In this document: one piece after another, positions 1-11,657 of the stretch
Layout: each line of letters opens with the position of its first letter
How positions within the stretch are numbered: the stretch's first letter is position 1
Assembly (NCBI GenBank): GCA_036365455.1
Contig: JAWQUS010000004.1
Span: 9,493,501-9,557,500 of the forward strand
Source of the DNA: Macrosoma leucophasiata
Taxonomy: Eukaryota > Arthropoda > Insecta > Lepidoptera > Hedylidae
Direction: 5' to 3'
Length of the DNA: 64,000 nt
Notes under the pieces: generated by a model
What the model saw: the letters and a program-made list of their open reading frames with translations, nothing else
What the model was told of the DNA's origin: nothing
The model's database searches: none
Program-made: the position numbers and the translations under genes

Positions 1-39
1 TTGGTAATACAAAAAAGTTACCAAAAATATTTTAGATAG

Positions 40-170
40 AGATGCGCCGAATATTCGGTTGGTATTCGGTATTCGGCATATTCGGCATCTTTTCCACTAT
101 TCGTATTCGGCCGAATTATTCGGTTTTGGTGCCGAATATATTCGGTTCGAATACTTCTATTTTATTAACT
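40..170. repeat. ATTCGG-rich repeat tract
   Basis: Dense recurrence of ATTCGG/CCGAAT on both strands, imperfectly tandem and partly palindromic. It resembles the terminal part of an unidentified DNA transposon or a degenerate satellite. No coding potential is evident: the short open frame here only follows the repeat. Confidence 0.5.
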
Positions 171-401
171 ATTTATTGGGTCGCCCGCCGTATATTTTTG
201 TTTTTCTAATAGCCCTCATTGACGGTCAATTTTTCGTATAACTTTTGTCATAAAACTGGCGTCACTCCAAACGATTTACGCCAACTAGATTTCCCAAAGA
301 GATATAAATAAAGGTCAATGAGATTTCCCCATTCACCAACTGATGCTAAATTTAAGGTAATTGTCTATAATAGAGGGCCGGGTTTTTGGAAATCCTTGTA
401 A

Positions 402-697
402 TTTTTTTTTTTTTTTTTATGTAATGGAAGTGGTAAACAAGCATGCAGTTCACATTGATGTTAAGTGATGACTGCAGCCTATAGACACCCACACAAAGAC
501 CAAGGTCAAAATGCAGATGCGTTACCACTCCTGAGGCCTAAGGTCTTATGCCTCTGTGCCGGAAATTACAGGGCCGTACATTACCACCTGACTGGAACAC
601 GATAGTGTTGAACACTACCATTTAGCGGCAAGTATATTAGGTAATGCGGTGGTGCCTACGCCCGCGAGCTCCGTCACTGGAGCTCTACCACCAGTAA
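402..697 (-). repeat. SINE-like/LINE 3'-end retroposon, full copy
   Basis: On the minus strand it starts with a head reading ACTGGTGGTAGAGCTCC and ends in a poly(A) tail, seen here as a T run at 402-418. It is nearly identical to 32921-33212, with only two or so differences, so both copies are young. Diverged or partial copies recur across the window. Its layout is reminiscent of the 3' ends of Bombyx BMC1-type retroposons, a comparison made from memory. Confidence 0.7.
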
Positions 698-903
698 ATT
701 ATGGTGTGTTAATTTGTTTAAAGTAAAAATATTTTATTCGGAATCAGAATAAGGATTTATTATAATTTATAATTATGTCAATATTGTACAAAAACAAGAC
801 ACCGATGGCCTGTTACTTACAAAAAAATTATTTGAAATCAGTTTGACATCATTCTTTCTGTTATTAATATTGAGCAACAATACTGAACAATACAAATTTT
901 TAA

Positions 904-1199
904 ACTGGTGGCAGAGCTCCAGTGACGGAGCTCGCGGGCGTAGGCACCACCGCATTACCTAATCTACTTGCCGCTAAATGGTAGTGTTCAGCACTATCGT
1001 GTTCCGGTCAGGTGGTAATGTACGGCCTTGTAATTTCCGGCTCACAGGCATAATACCTAGGGAGACCTCTGGAGTGGCAACGCATTTGAATTGAAATCTA
1101 CAGTCTCATGTAGATGTTTAAAGGCTACAGTATTATTTACCATCAATGTAAACTGTATGCTTGTTTGCCACTTCTTAACATACAAAAATACAAAATAAA
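904..1199 (+). repeat. SINE-like retroposon, inverted relative to 402-697
   Basis: Same family as 402-697 but in opposite orientation: head at 904 and A-rich tail near 1180-1199. It forms a large inverted pair with the 402-697 copy across a 206-bp spacer. Confidence 0.65.
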
Positions 1200-1210
1200 C
1201 TCGTTTACTG

Positions 1211-1256
1211 TATAGGCACCCATCCTTAATATTTTTAAGGGGGATGGGTGCCTATA
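1211..1256. repeat. Perfect 15-bp hairpin
   Basis: Arms 1211-1225 and 1242-1256 (TATAGGCACCCATCC and its complement) flank a loop that itself pairs as TTAA/TTAA. It is probably the end of a foldback element. Confidence 0.6.
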
Positions 1257-2160
1257 TTACCGGGGACTAGAGGCCGTTGTGTTTTGTTGTGCTTCATTGG
1301 GTTGATTTGCCATAATCGCCACGCTTGGCATGCGGATTGGCGATCGCAGTGGCGGCAATTTTATCACGGGACGCTGCTACCCATCCCGGTTACTTCTACC
1401 GCCATAGTTCGGTTGACTGACTGCACTAGAGGAAGAATTCCCCTCCACTAGAAGATAATTCTTCGACGACGCCGTGTGAATTTTTGGACTTTTTGTCCAC
1501 AAATCCCTTCGCATCGGGGATTTCTAGACTAGAAGTCTACAAATCCCCTTGCCAGCGATGCGGCTTGATGAGGCAATTTGTGAAGCAAAAAGTAGCCTAT
1601 GTCAATTCACCTCTTCAAATATCTCTACATAAAAAATCAGACCAATACCGTTGCTCCGTTTTGACGTAAAAGACGGACAAAGTAACACACTTTCACATTT
1701 ATAAAATAATAATTCACAGCACCTCCCCCGTAAGTGATAATATGTAGCCTATGTGTTGACTCGACCTGTTAGTAATATTCATGCCAAATTTGAACTAAAT
1801 CCATGCAGTACTTTTTGAGTTTAGCCCGGTCATATATACAGATTAACAGACAAAAAATGTAAAACTTTTATATTTTTGGCTTCGATATCGATTGGAGATT
1901 ACGCCCCAAAAATTATTTAAAAAGATATTCAACGTATAGTTTTGTGTTCAATGTATATGTATATGTGTATGTGAGTGTATATAAGTATGAGTGAGTTTGT
2001 GTAGTGTGTGTGTAATAAAACAGATCACAGTCAGATAATATGTAATAATACTACGTTTAAAAAAAGGTATAGTTCGCTTTTTATACATTCCAAAAGGGCC
2101 CCGAATTCTTGTGTGCCCAAGGGCCCCAGCATAGTTTAAGACGGCCCTGAGTCAATACTA
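1257..2160. other. Gene-free stretch
   Basis: No exon-like frame or splice-flanked coding segment is visible. The part around 1600-1690 resembles decayed transposon sequence, and 1955-2030 is a low-complexity TGTATG/GTGTG-rich run. Confidence 0.4.
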
Positions 2161-2164
2161 CGTA

Positions 2165-2440
2165 TAGTGGACCTTCGACGTCCCGCCCGATTTCCCCGCA
2201 TCAGCCAACCTCCTCCCCTCTTATGGGCGACGATTGGTATTTTCTACGTGCTACGCACACAGGTGCACGTGTAAATACACGTCACTGATTGATGTCTGTG
2301 TATATAAAGACCAAATGAAGCGTTTGTATGGAATTTTGGCGGAGTGTCCGCGGTGTGCCTGTACTGTGCAATTGCGCGAGAACGGGTCGAACGTGTCCCC
2401 ATCGAGAATTTATACGGCCCCTTCGAGAATTTAGACCCAG
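2165..2440. repeat. Dispersed repeat, copy 1
   Basis: Closely matches 44745-44945 in the same orientation, including the shared core GCTACGCACACAGGTGCACG and the phrase TTTGTATGGAATTTTGGCGG. Class unknown. Confidence 0.5.
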
Positions 2441-2497
2441 ATTGTAATGGATTTTAAATAATAAACAGATATAGATTAAAAAGCCACTTAAAATTAG

Positions 2498-5400
2498 CTA
2501 ATACATATCAGCGTTTTGAAAGACAAACTGATTGGAAGGATATCCTCGGGAGCCCGTCCCATCTATAGCAAAAAGAGAGCCGGCTTCAGGCTGCTGTGCT
2601 AGTTCTTCGGCAGTCAGTCCAACAGTACCAGTCGTCACGTACAAGGTGGAAAGATCAGACCCTCCCCATGCTAGCGATAACACAACGCTTGTTGGTAATG
2701 TAACCTTTCCTAATAGCCTGCCTGTTCTGCCGTCGATTTTAACCACCTGAAAATTAAAAAAAATGAAAGATAGCGAGTTCCAAACATTGATTTGTATGGG
2801 ATACAAAAAAAAGGTGCAAGGTGCACCGCAAAAAAAACCCCATTCATTGTAGCACCACAGTTCCAGGGCATTCCGCTCGCCGTTGATAAGAGTATCGGTA
2901 TCCTGGGCGTTGACATATCGAACGAAGTGCAATTCGGGAGTCACATTGAGTGTAAGACCAAGTTGGCATCCAAAAAGTTGGGGGTGCTTAACAAAGCGAG
3001 GCAGTATTTCACATCGGGGCAGCTACTACAGCTTTATAAGGCCCAAGTGCGGCCCCATCTGGAATACTGCTCTCATTTGTGGGCGGGAGCCCCCAAATAC
3101 CAGCTTGGTCCACTTGACTCCCTACAAAAACGCGCCGTTCGTATTGTTAACGATCCAGGACTTACCGACAGGCTCGAACATCTGAGCCTGCGCAGAGACA
3201 TTGGGAGTCTGTGCGTGTTGTACCGTCTCTACAATGGTGAGTGCTCTGCGGAACTGTTTGACATGGTGCCACCGTCTCTTTTCCTACACCGTACTACCCG
3301 CCGAAGAGAGAAGTTCCACCCATACCGACTGGACACCTGGCAGTGCTCAACGGTGCGGTTTTCACGTTCGTTCCTGCCCAGAACGTGTAAATTGTGGAAC
3401 GAACTTCCCTCTGAGGTGTTCCCTAGGTGCTACAATATGGGGTTCTTCAAAAATGGCGTCAAAAGAGTCCTTCAGGGCTGGCAGCGCGTTGGCAACTCCC
3501 CTGGTGTTGCAAATGTTCATAGGCGACGGTGACCACTTTCCATCAGGTGGCCCGTTTGCTTGTCTGTCAATCTTCAGACATAAAAAAAAAAAAAAAGGTA
3601 AAACAGCTTTGGAATATTAATTCTTTAAAAAAAAAAACATTTTTTCCTATGTAAGTATTTAATTTCAGTCAATTTCAGTGTTGAATAAAATTGAACTTTT
3701 CTGCTAACAAAATGGTTGTGCCATCCGTACTAAACTTTAATGCAAAGTTTTTTTTTAATATTGTAACAGTCCGTCAGTCAGTCACAGTCAGTAATTCGAG
3801 TAAAGCGATGGCTACTTTACCAGAACTTTTTCAATGAAGTTTTGGAGGCAACCCGAGAGCACGTGTTTTAGCACTGTTATTATATTTCACTATACACGGG
3901 CACCGTAATAAGCCTATATCAAACAAAATGCCACCAACTTTATTTAATACAACTCAAAATTACACCAAGAAAACGAAATAAAATATGAGCACGCACACGC
4001 CTCTTTCAAGGTTCCCGCCAAAACCAATGCAAAGTTATTTCCCCTGGTACTTTTTCATTTTATTTGTACAAATCTAGCCATGATGCGTTTTGATTTTTGG
4101 ATGAGTAAGTAGTTCTGTTATATTTACTGACTGAGGCTGGATTAATCAGGCCTCGGGAGTAGGTATAGTGGCCACTACTGCTACGCTGACCTACGGCTGA
4201 GCGGTTCGATACTTGGATCCTCCTCCTATTCGTTTAATTTTCAATTTTCAGATTTCCAGTGCCTATCTCCAATTCAGTTATGTAGATACGATGAAGTCAG
4301 TAGGCTCTTCACGTAACGTACAATCAGGTAACTTTCCCCTTATCCAAAATCTATAAAATATAAGTAGTGTATTTAATTTATTACCACCGCGTAAAGTTCC
4401 AAGCATCCAGTTCCATGAATGTAGCTACGCATCTGAACTGATAAATATCAGCTTGTATGCTTTTATTAGGTATGTAGATAGTAGTACTGTAGTCGTGTAA
4501 ATGTTGTATTATTTATTTTTTTATAATCTATAGAATACTTATCAGATATTCTATAGATTATATAAAAATAGGTACCAGATTTATCAAAGATTTACCAGAT
4601 ACCTACTCAGTAGGTATCTGCGATGGTAAATCCTGCTCCTAATTCGAGTCAATTATTATTTAATCAAAACTTACCATCCCTCCTCCATTACAAGCCACCC
4701 ACAAATTATTATCAGTATCAATTGTCATACCGTCGGGTAAGCCACTGACATTGTTGGCTTGGAAGCTGAATATTGTTCTTCGGTTTCCTATAGAGTTGGT
4801 ATAAATTAATTACCTAACAATTCTCACATAATTTTGCATATCCTATAGGTACCTACTAGAAAATTATACATATCTAGTAGACAAATGAAATGTTATTATA
4901 CACATTATACATAGTAACATCAAAGAGTACATTATTTATTTATGCTGAGTTATATCCCTAAGTAAATTTTTCAGATTTTCTAAATATATATCCCATGTAG
5001 CAATTTTTTATTATATTTAGCAGTATAAATATAAGCAATTATGTAGCAATTTTCGAATCAGCTCTCATAGATCAACGCCACAGGCAACCAGCCATTCTGA
5101 CGCACACGACAATGTAAGAAAACAGCTTTATCGATTAAAGTAAAAAAAAATGTTGGAAAATAAAAAAAAAACGATTATTATACATTTTTCACAATGTGAC
5201 AAAAATAGTCGGCTATTTTTTAAAATAGAGTACCTATATAGGTACATATCTTCTGGGGATACAGTGCAAATAAAACTCGTGGGAATATAAAGTTTAAAAC
5301 AACCAATCAAAATATCTCTGCAACCAATGATCAAAATAGGTGACGCATTTGCAAACATAGGTAGGTACCTAGTGTACCTACACTACTTTAGGTAAGTAGG

Positions 5401-8400
5401 TATATTATGCTCGTGACAGTCGTGATTAAATACTTAGATACTATCAATATTTTACTTAGGTAATTAACTTACGTATCGTTCCAGTATAAAGATCAAAATC
5501 AAACACATCAACGTTTTGCGTAAGCGTGTCTATGTAGAACATGAATTTGTTGTCAGAGGTCCAAGCAATTCCATTGGAAACGCTCACTGGACGAATTTTA
5601 ATTTCTGGTTCCTTGTAATTATACTGGTCCAGTGTATAAACCGAAGCTTGATCTCTTACCGCCGTTGATTGTTCGTAAAATACTTTGCCAGTGGTACCTA
5701 TTAAAATAATATTTTTTTTATGTTAGGCAGTTGACGAACAAGCATGCAGCTCACATTTATTTTAAGTGATGACTGCAGCCTATAGACATTTACACAAAAA
5801 CCAGAGGTTAAATGCAGATGCGAAGCCACCCCTGAGAACTAAGTTGTTATGTCTCTATGATACCTATGCATACTCGTATAATAGGTTGGGGAAAAAGTCT
5901 TTTCGCATTATAGTATGTATGAACTTGTAATAAAATCTCTTTGGCTGTAGTATTTGTATCTGGCTGGTTTTGGTATCATTGAAAGTTAAAATTTTAAAGA
6001 ACATAATTCCAAATTCAAATTAGGCAAATGTGTGATTTTCATTTGTTTTTCGTATTGTCAAGATGAGTGAATCTAATGAAGAAATTCGATACATTTTAAA
6101 ATTTTACTACAAAAAAGGTAAAAATGCAACGCAAGCCGCGAAAAAAATTTGCCATGTTTATGGACCTAGTGCAGTGTCTGTGAGAGTAGCACAAATTTGG
6201 TTTAAGCGTTTTCAATCCGGAAATTTTGATGTCAAAGATGCACCTCGCTCTGGTCGCCCTATTACGGATAAAATGGATGCCATTTTTGAAAAAGTGGAGC
6301 AAGATCAACATATCAGTAGTTACGACGTAGCTGAAGAACTGAGAATTGATCACAAAACAGTTTTGGAGCATTTGAAAAAAGCTGGGTACATAAAAAAGCT
6401 CGATATTTGGGTACCTCACGAGTTCACTGAAAGAAACCTAATGAACCGTGTACTCACTCCCGTGTGCTTCTTTATTACGACGTAATGAAACCGAATCATT
6501 TTTGAAGAAGCTGATAACTGGTGATGAAAAGTGGATCACGTACGACAAGAACGTGCGAAAAAGGTCGTGGTCAAAGGCCGGTCAGGCTTCACAGACTGTG
6601 GCGAAACCCGGGTTAACTCGCAATAAGGTGATGTTGTGTGTGTGGTAGGATTGGAAGGGCATTATTCATTATGAGCTATTACCACCAGGCAGGACTATCG
6701 ATTCTGAACTCTACTGCGAACAACTGATGAGATTAAAGCAAGAAGTTGAGAGAAAGCGGCCGGAATTGATCAACAGAAGGGGTGTGGTATTTCATCATGA
6801 TAACGCTAGACCTCACACATTTATAGCCACTCAGCAAAAATTAAGAGAGTTTGGCTGGGAGGTGTTAATGCATCCGCCGTATAGTCCTGACCTTGCACCT
6901 TCAGATTTCCACCTGTTTCGGTCTCTCAGAATTTTTTATGCAATGTTAGGTTAACATCACGAGAGGACTGCCAAATCCACTTGTCGCGGTATTTTGATGA
7001 GAAGTCCCAAAATTTTTATAGCAATGAGATCATGTCCCTACCTACAAGATGGCAAAAGGTTATCGAACAAAATGGTACATACATACTTTAGTTAAATTTA
7101 AATAAACTATATTAAAAAATGTTTTGAATCATCTTAAAAATGCGAAGAAACTTTTTCCCCAACCTTATAGTTATGAGGCACGGGGCCATAGATTACCATC
7201 TTACCAAAACGCAATAGTGCTGAACACTACCATCGCCCTCAAGCTCCTACATTAGATCTCTACCACCAGTAAAAAATAAATAATAAAACTACATAAGTAA
7301 TTTCAATCTTTAAATATATCCTATGGTCTTATTACACGACACGATATTCAGGGTCCGGCAGAAAGGGTGGGCGTGGCCCCGCATCGCGTTGCCGCTTATT
7401 ACACTATCCGGTCGACAGGGCCTTAACTCAGCCGCAGTACAATTATGAACAGTATGGAAACTACGTACAAAACGTTGAAACGGCACAATCACACAAACAT
7501 GCGCATCGACGCTCGAGTAGCGAGTGATTCGGAGCTGCAGCACCGCGAGAACCGCTTAGGGGCCTCGTTGTTGGGGCAACGTTTTGTACGTAGTTTCCAT
7601 ACTGTTCACAATTGTACTGTAACTGATTGTACTTTCCATACTGCTCATATTTGTTCTGTGTGTAGTTAGGGCGTTAGGCTGACCGGGCCGCTCCGGTCGC
7701 CCTAATTAGGACGAAACTGTGTGACGAAATTAGGACGACGCTAACTCCCTAAACTTTATTACACTACCCTGACCCTTGCTGTCGGACTCTGAATACCGTG
7801 TCGTGTAATAAGGCCATTAGGCATAGAGCAACGCGCACCGGGCCGTTGCCGGTGACCTGTGTTGCTTTATGATTATAAGGCAGGTAGGTACCTACAACAA
7901 TTTACCAGACTTCCAAATATCAGAGCTCGAGGATGAAGGCATATCCGCATTAATTACTTACGTTTCTCAGATTAAAGGAATCCTCAGTAATATTGTGTTC
8001 AGGTTAGATGGTAATGTGGTGTACGGCCCCGTAATTTCTATCACAGAGGCAAAACAATCTAAGAGCGCAACGATAACGCATCTGAATTTTTACGTACCCC
8101 CATAGTTGTCTATAGAGACTTAATTATTCTCTTATCATAGATGTGATTTGAATATATGTTTGCCACCATCATTACAAAAAAAAAATATATCAACCGACAT
8201 ACCGAACCACAAACGGCCATTGGCGTCGACTTTGCCGTCATTACATCTATTGTCGGGCTTGCCCAGATCGACGGCGCTCAGCAGCCGCAGGTCGCTGTCA
8301 CCTTGTGTTGCGTTCCACGGCAGCAAGTACAACTCTGAGCGGACTGTGACCAGTAACAGTTCGGGATAGTCCTTCACCCTGACTACTAGTGACACAGGGC

Positions 8401-10646
8401 CGTATTCTGGAATTTTTATATTTCGGTGTGTTTACATTAACTGCCTCAGTAGCCTAGTGGTAGCAGGTCACTACTACTACGCTGAGGTCCTGAGTTCGAT
8501 TCCCGGATAGGGGGTTATCTGAGATAATGGTGTAAAGTCCTTTATCTCTGGTTCTATTCAGGGGCGCATTTGATACGTTGGCTGCCCTAGGCCTATGAAA
8601 GATTGCCGGCCCTCCCCCCCCCCACGTGTGAAGCATAAAAAATTTATAAGGTATAGAAATTAAATTAAAATAAAAAAGAAACGATAGTCAGTAAGTGATT
8701 TAATTAATTCTTCTAATAATCGTAATTGCCATACCTACACACGTACATTTTTTCGCGAGATGCTATATGGACACATTTTTGAGATTTTACACGTACGCGC
8801 GTAGGCAACCGTACTTAAAAAAAAACGACCATAGTTTGCCGCCCCCTAAATTTTGCCGTCCTAGGCCCGAGCCTACTCGGCCTATAGGGAAATCCGCCCC
8901 TGGTTCTATTGAGATTTTTCCATTTTCCAAGTACCTCGAAGTTTGGTAATGTGTCCGGAGATGTCAACAGGCTGTAACAGGCAACCTGTTACATGGGCCA
9001 AAACGTAACCGGCTAATCGTGATCGTACGGGTGTTTGCATGTATGCTTGAATGCATGTATTTAACTTTGCCTACCCCTTCGGGGATTACAGGCATGAAGT
9101 TACGTTTACGTTAAATTAAATCCTACACACGTCTGTGACTTCGCACAGGTTCAACCACGGAATAGATAAATAAAGATGGAATGGTAATGTGGGCGTGGCA
9201 AGCGCGCGACAACTATGCGTGAACACACACAGTTCGGCAGAGCAGAACCATTCGTTCGCCGCTCGTAGTGTCAAGTAGACTGCTTCGAACGACGCATCTC
9301 TTGGTAAAATACCATGTAGTAATTTTAACATGTAATTTGAAATGTCAGACGTCAAGTATACAGCGAGGAGGTATATCTTTTGATCGGTAAGACACAAATA
9401 ACATTTATTGTTATAATACTTGTAAAAAACATATAAATATACAAAGGAATATGAATATTCGAACTTAAACTGCATTATTTAAACGTTACTGCTAGCGAAT
9501 ACATTGCTCGTTAAGCACTCGCTCAATTAACGCTATTACTGTCTCCGCTGGCAATGTACAGCATGTAATGCGTTCGTCGCTACACTCCGACTAGTTTATT
9601 GGTGAGTATATTGTTGTGTGCGTGCGAGTGTTTATTGTCTACGGGCGTTGCATCTTAGTATACAAACTTACGCAAACGAATAGCTGCCCTGAGATTAATG
9701 TGTGGGTGATTGTCGAGATGGTGTTACATTTGTGTAAGAAATTGCATGGTGGGAGAAAAGCGGCGACACTGGTTCTAATACTAAATTGAAGCAAAGGCCT
9801 TTCCATCCTTATTTATCTATTCCGTGGGTTCAACGGAAGTAGGTACTAATATAGCGTAATTTGGGATAAACAGCTATTTTCTTACCTATTTGCTTAAAGG
9901 CAATGTTGCCAGTATAGCCATCTAATCTGTAAATTCTTTGTTGCAGTTGATCCACCCAATACAGACTGTTCTCATCTTGCGACCAATGAGGAGCTTCGAA
10001 AATGGTTCCTCCTCTGTAGACGACACGCTTCGTGATCCGCATCTGACACAGAATTAAGGGTAGGTAGGTATCCTACATGCATACGAACGTTCATCGTCCC
10101 TTAAGCCATGTTTATACATGGCTCTGTGATCACCGATCGAAGAGTACGATACTGAATCAAGAGAATATACAAAATAAGACGTTATTTTTAGTTTATTTGC
10201 TGCCAATCCACAGACAAGTGTGAGTGGTATTCCATTTGAAACGTCATTGTATGCTTGAAATAGTTTGACATGGAATATTGCAATGTTTTACTAAACATAA
10301 GCATCTATCGCTTAGTTTTACACTTGAAGGTATAAAATAGTATGGGTAATAGATGGAGTAGGTAATGAATGTAAAAGAGTGGCTGGAGATGTGTAAGAAC
10401 CGGAATATTTGGCAACCTCTCAGCCTACCTTAACGTGAAGATATATACCTATATGTATACATACTATCCTAGTAGCTAGTAGGTGTATATATATAATAAT
10501 ATTTATACATACGAGTGAACTTCAAGAAAAAATAGGTGATTTGTGTACATACTTACGGTTGTATTATAATTTGGCTTCGCATAACCGTTGGTATAAACCA
10601 CAAAAGTCAATAAAAATAGTGACTTTACCCATATTCTAATTAGCAT
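2498..10646 (-). CDS. Regucalcin/SMP-30-family protein, secreted, paralogue A
   Basis: Six exons join to about 345 aa: 10646-10557, 10042-9886, 8406-8203, 5697-5473, 4787-4675 and 2746-2498. All junctions are GT-AG and phases match. Residues 1-30 are a hydrophobic leader (MLIRIWVKSLFLLTFVVY), so secretion is inferred. The family is a six-bladed beta-propeller that binds a divalent metal and hydrolyses sugar lactones. Predicted metal ligands are Glu46 in EAPHW (paralogues have EGPHW), Asn192 in SNGIAW and Asp244 in PDGMTID. Arg136 and Asn138 in RCNDGKVD match substrate-side residues of human regucalcin. Human regucalcin has 299 aa; the excess here is mostly the leader and N-terminal extension. 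Introns carry a LINE end, a mariner-split SINE and two hAT-type MITEs. Substrate unknown. A is the copy most unlike C-F apart from G. Confidence 0.9.
2800..3600 (+). mobile_element. LINE ORF2 3'-end fragment (jockey/CR1-like)
   Basis: The frame 2792-3532 encodes a non-LTR retrotransposon reverse-transcriptase C-terminus, with RPHLEYCSHLW, LDSLQKRAVRIV and SFLPRTCKLWNELP motifs. It ends in an untranslated tail and an A run at 3582-3596. It is 5'-truncated and lies in intron 5 of gene A, antisense to it. Homologous pieces are at 25650-26070 (minus) and 34500-35710 (plus). Confidence 0.8.
3750..3870. repeat. Dispersed repeat (inverted partner at 44995-45130)
   Basis: The segment containing GTAAAGCGATGGCTACTTTA and GGCAACCCGAGAG recurs as its reverse complement near 45010-45100. 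Unknown class, within gene A intron 5. Confidence 0.45.
4522..4562. repeat. 16-bp perfect hairpin in gene A intron 5
   Basis: TATAATCTATAGAATA at 4522-4537 and its complement at 4547-4562 are separated by 9 nt. It is AT-rich and probably a transposon remnant. Confidence 0.5.
5711..7274 (-). repeat. SINE-like retroposon split by a mariner
   Basis: The tail half (5711-5878) and head half (7170-7270) are adjacent parts of the 402-697 family consensus, separated by the mariner at 5881-7168. The retroposon was therefore here first. It lies in gene A intron 3. Confidence 0.65.
5881..7168 (+). mobile_element. Mariner transposon, defective
   Basis: Terminal inverted repeats read AGGTTGGGGAAAAAGT at the left and its near complement at the right, with TA dinucleotides at both edges. 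The transposase reads plus, starting with ATG at 6063 (MSESNEEIRYI). It shows the helix-turn-helix region, WVPHEF, ITGDEKW (first D), HHDNARPH (second D) and YSPDLAPSD (third D, 34 residues on), which is mariner DD34D. It is broken by a frameshift/deletion near 6450-6480, an in-frame TAG at 6646-6648 and a frameshift near 6945. About 1.29 kb, close to full mariner length. Confidence 0.88.
7323..7828. mobile_element. MITE with about 45-bp terminal inverted repeats
   Basis: The left end TGGTCTTATTACACGACACG matches the reverse complement of the right end TGGCCTTATTACACGACACG, with similarity continuing inward. A second inner inverted pair is at about 7450-7476 and 7579-7605. No transposase. No clear target-site duplication. 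A related fragment is at 15975-16090. Confidence 0.65.
7995..8184 (+). repeat. SINE-like retroposon fragment
   Basis: Diverged 402-697 family sequence ending in an A run at 8175-8184, only 18 bp from the 3' end of gene A exon 3 (8203). Confidence 0.5.
8440..9112 (+). repeat. tRNA-derived SINE interrupted by a hAT-type MITE
   Basis: The head has a Pol III A box (TAGCCTAGTGGTAG) and B box (GAGTTCGATTCCC). The body and the tail (CCCCTTCGGGGATTACAGGC) match the uninterrupted minus-strand copy at 59043-59366. The insertion at 8559-8902 splits it. It lies in gene A intron 2. Confidence 0.75.
8559..8902. mobile_element. hAT-type MITE with 8-bp target duplication
   Basis: The element starts CAGGGGCG and ends CGCCCCTG. 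It is flanked by perfect duplications GTTCTATT at 8551-8558 and 8903-8910. Length is 344 bp and non-coding. The terminal CAGGGG and 8-bp duplication fit hAT elements. The intact SINE at 59043-59366 shows the uninterrupted target GGTTCTATTG. Confidence 0.85.
9156..9826. mobile_element. hAT-type non-autonomous element, 671 bp
   Basis: Ends CACGGAATAGATAAATAA and its complement, flanked by perfect 8-bp duplications GGTTCAAC at 9148-9155 and 9827-9834. No transposase frame recognised. A 36-bp relative is at 20606-20641. It lies in gene A intron 2, with its right edge 60 bp from the exon 2 donor. Confidence 0.82.
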
Positions 10647-11044
10647 TGTACCTAATAATCGTATTAGCTGTACTAAAATAACACAAATAAAGACAGCGCG
10701 TGAATCTAACTAAAAACGGATATCGTAAATGACTACCTATATTACGATTATATTAAGTTGGCTTCTATCATTAATTGGCCATTTATAGCTCTACCGATCA
10801 TAATGACTACAATTATACGATAACGTAGATACACATATAAAAATGCCTTACATTCGAAGCATGTATCTAAAAAAACAATTAATTTTAATAACTAGGTACA
10901 TCTATATTACGAGTATTTTACAAAATTATGTCTTAGGGATAAAATTAAATAGGTAGGTCACTCATTACCATATTGTCTTATTCTAATATTTTATTAGAAC
11001 AATTAATTCATAAGACATAACGACAATATCGATAATATATAATC

Positions 11045-11165
11045 GTTAAGGGTTCCATGCCCGCACCGGGACAAATATTTGTATGGCCTACACATATTTG
11101 TTTCGGGTCTGGGTGTTTGTGTATGTGTTGTATGTGTACAACGGCATCCACGACACAGGTGCAAA
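11045..11165 (+). repeat. tRNA-derived SINE fragment (second family)
   Basis: Shares GCACCGGGACAAATATTTGT and the TGTTGTATGTGTACAAC stretch with the minus-strand copies at 30280-30482 and 31862-32035. The head is truncated. Confidence 0.55.
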
Positions 11166-11301
11166 ATAACTATTTTATTTATTTAATTTAAAGTTGCACC
11201 AACAAAGTGTACACTATACATTTACAAAAAAATATAAGAAAATGAATATTGTTTAGTGTCACCTCAATTACAGGCAAACTGCATGCGTAAACAGAAACGA
11301 C

Positions 11302-11390
11302 TTTTTATGTAATGAAAATGGCAAACAAGCATGCAGAGCACATGGATGTTAATGGATGACTGCAGCCTATAGATGTGCTATAGACATCTA
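11302..11390 (-). repeat. SINE-like retroposon tail fragment
   Basis: Carries the GGCAAACAAGCATGCAG and GATGACTGCAGCCTATAG blocks of the 402-697 family. Only the tail end is present. Confidence 0.5.
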
Positions 11391-11467
11391 TAAAGGGGCC
11401 CAATCCCAATCCACCAATATCACCTGGTAGTGTCAGCTCTTCTATGAGAATGAAGAAAGAGGAAATA

Positions 11468-11657
11468 CCCAATAATAACAGTTCCCAATCTGGGGATCGA
11501 ACTCAGAACCTCAGGCTAAGCATTGCGATACCCAGTAATAACAGTTCCCAATCTGGGGATCGAACTCAGAACCTCAGGCTAAGCATTGCGATACCCAATA
11601 ATAACAGTTCCCAATCTGGGGATCGAACTCAGAACCTCAGGCTAAGAATTGCGATTG
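11468..11657. repeat. 63-bp tandem repeat, 3 units
   Basis: Three nearly identical 63-bp units, each with TGGGGATCGAACTCAGAACC, i.e. a reversed tRNA-like B box. The period is a multiple of three, so an open frame runs through it by chance (11444-11680). Probably a local amplification of a SINE head, not a gene. Confidence 0.75.

Noticed and set aside
8443..8520. tRNA-like sequence with A and B boxes
   Set aside because: It continues directly into a SINE body also present at 59043-59366 and lacks proper pairing arms; it is a SINE head, not a tRNA gene.
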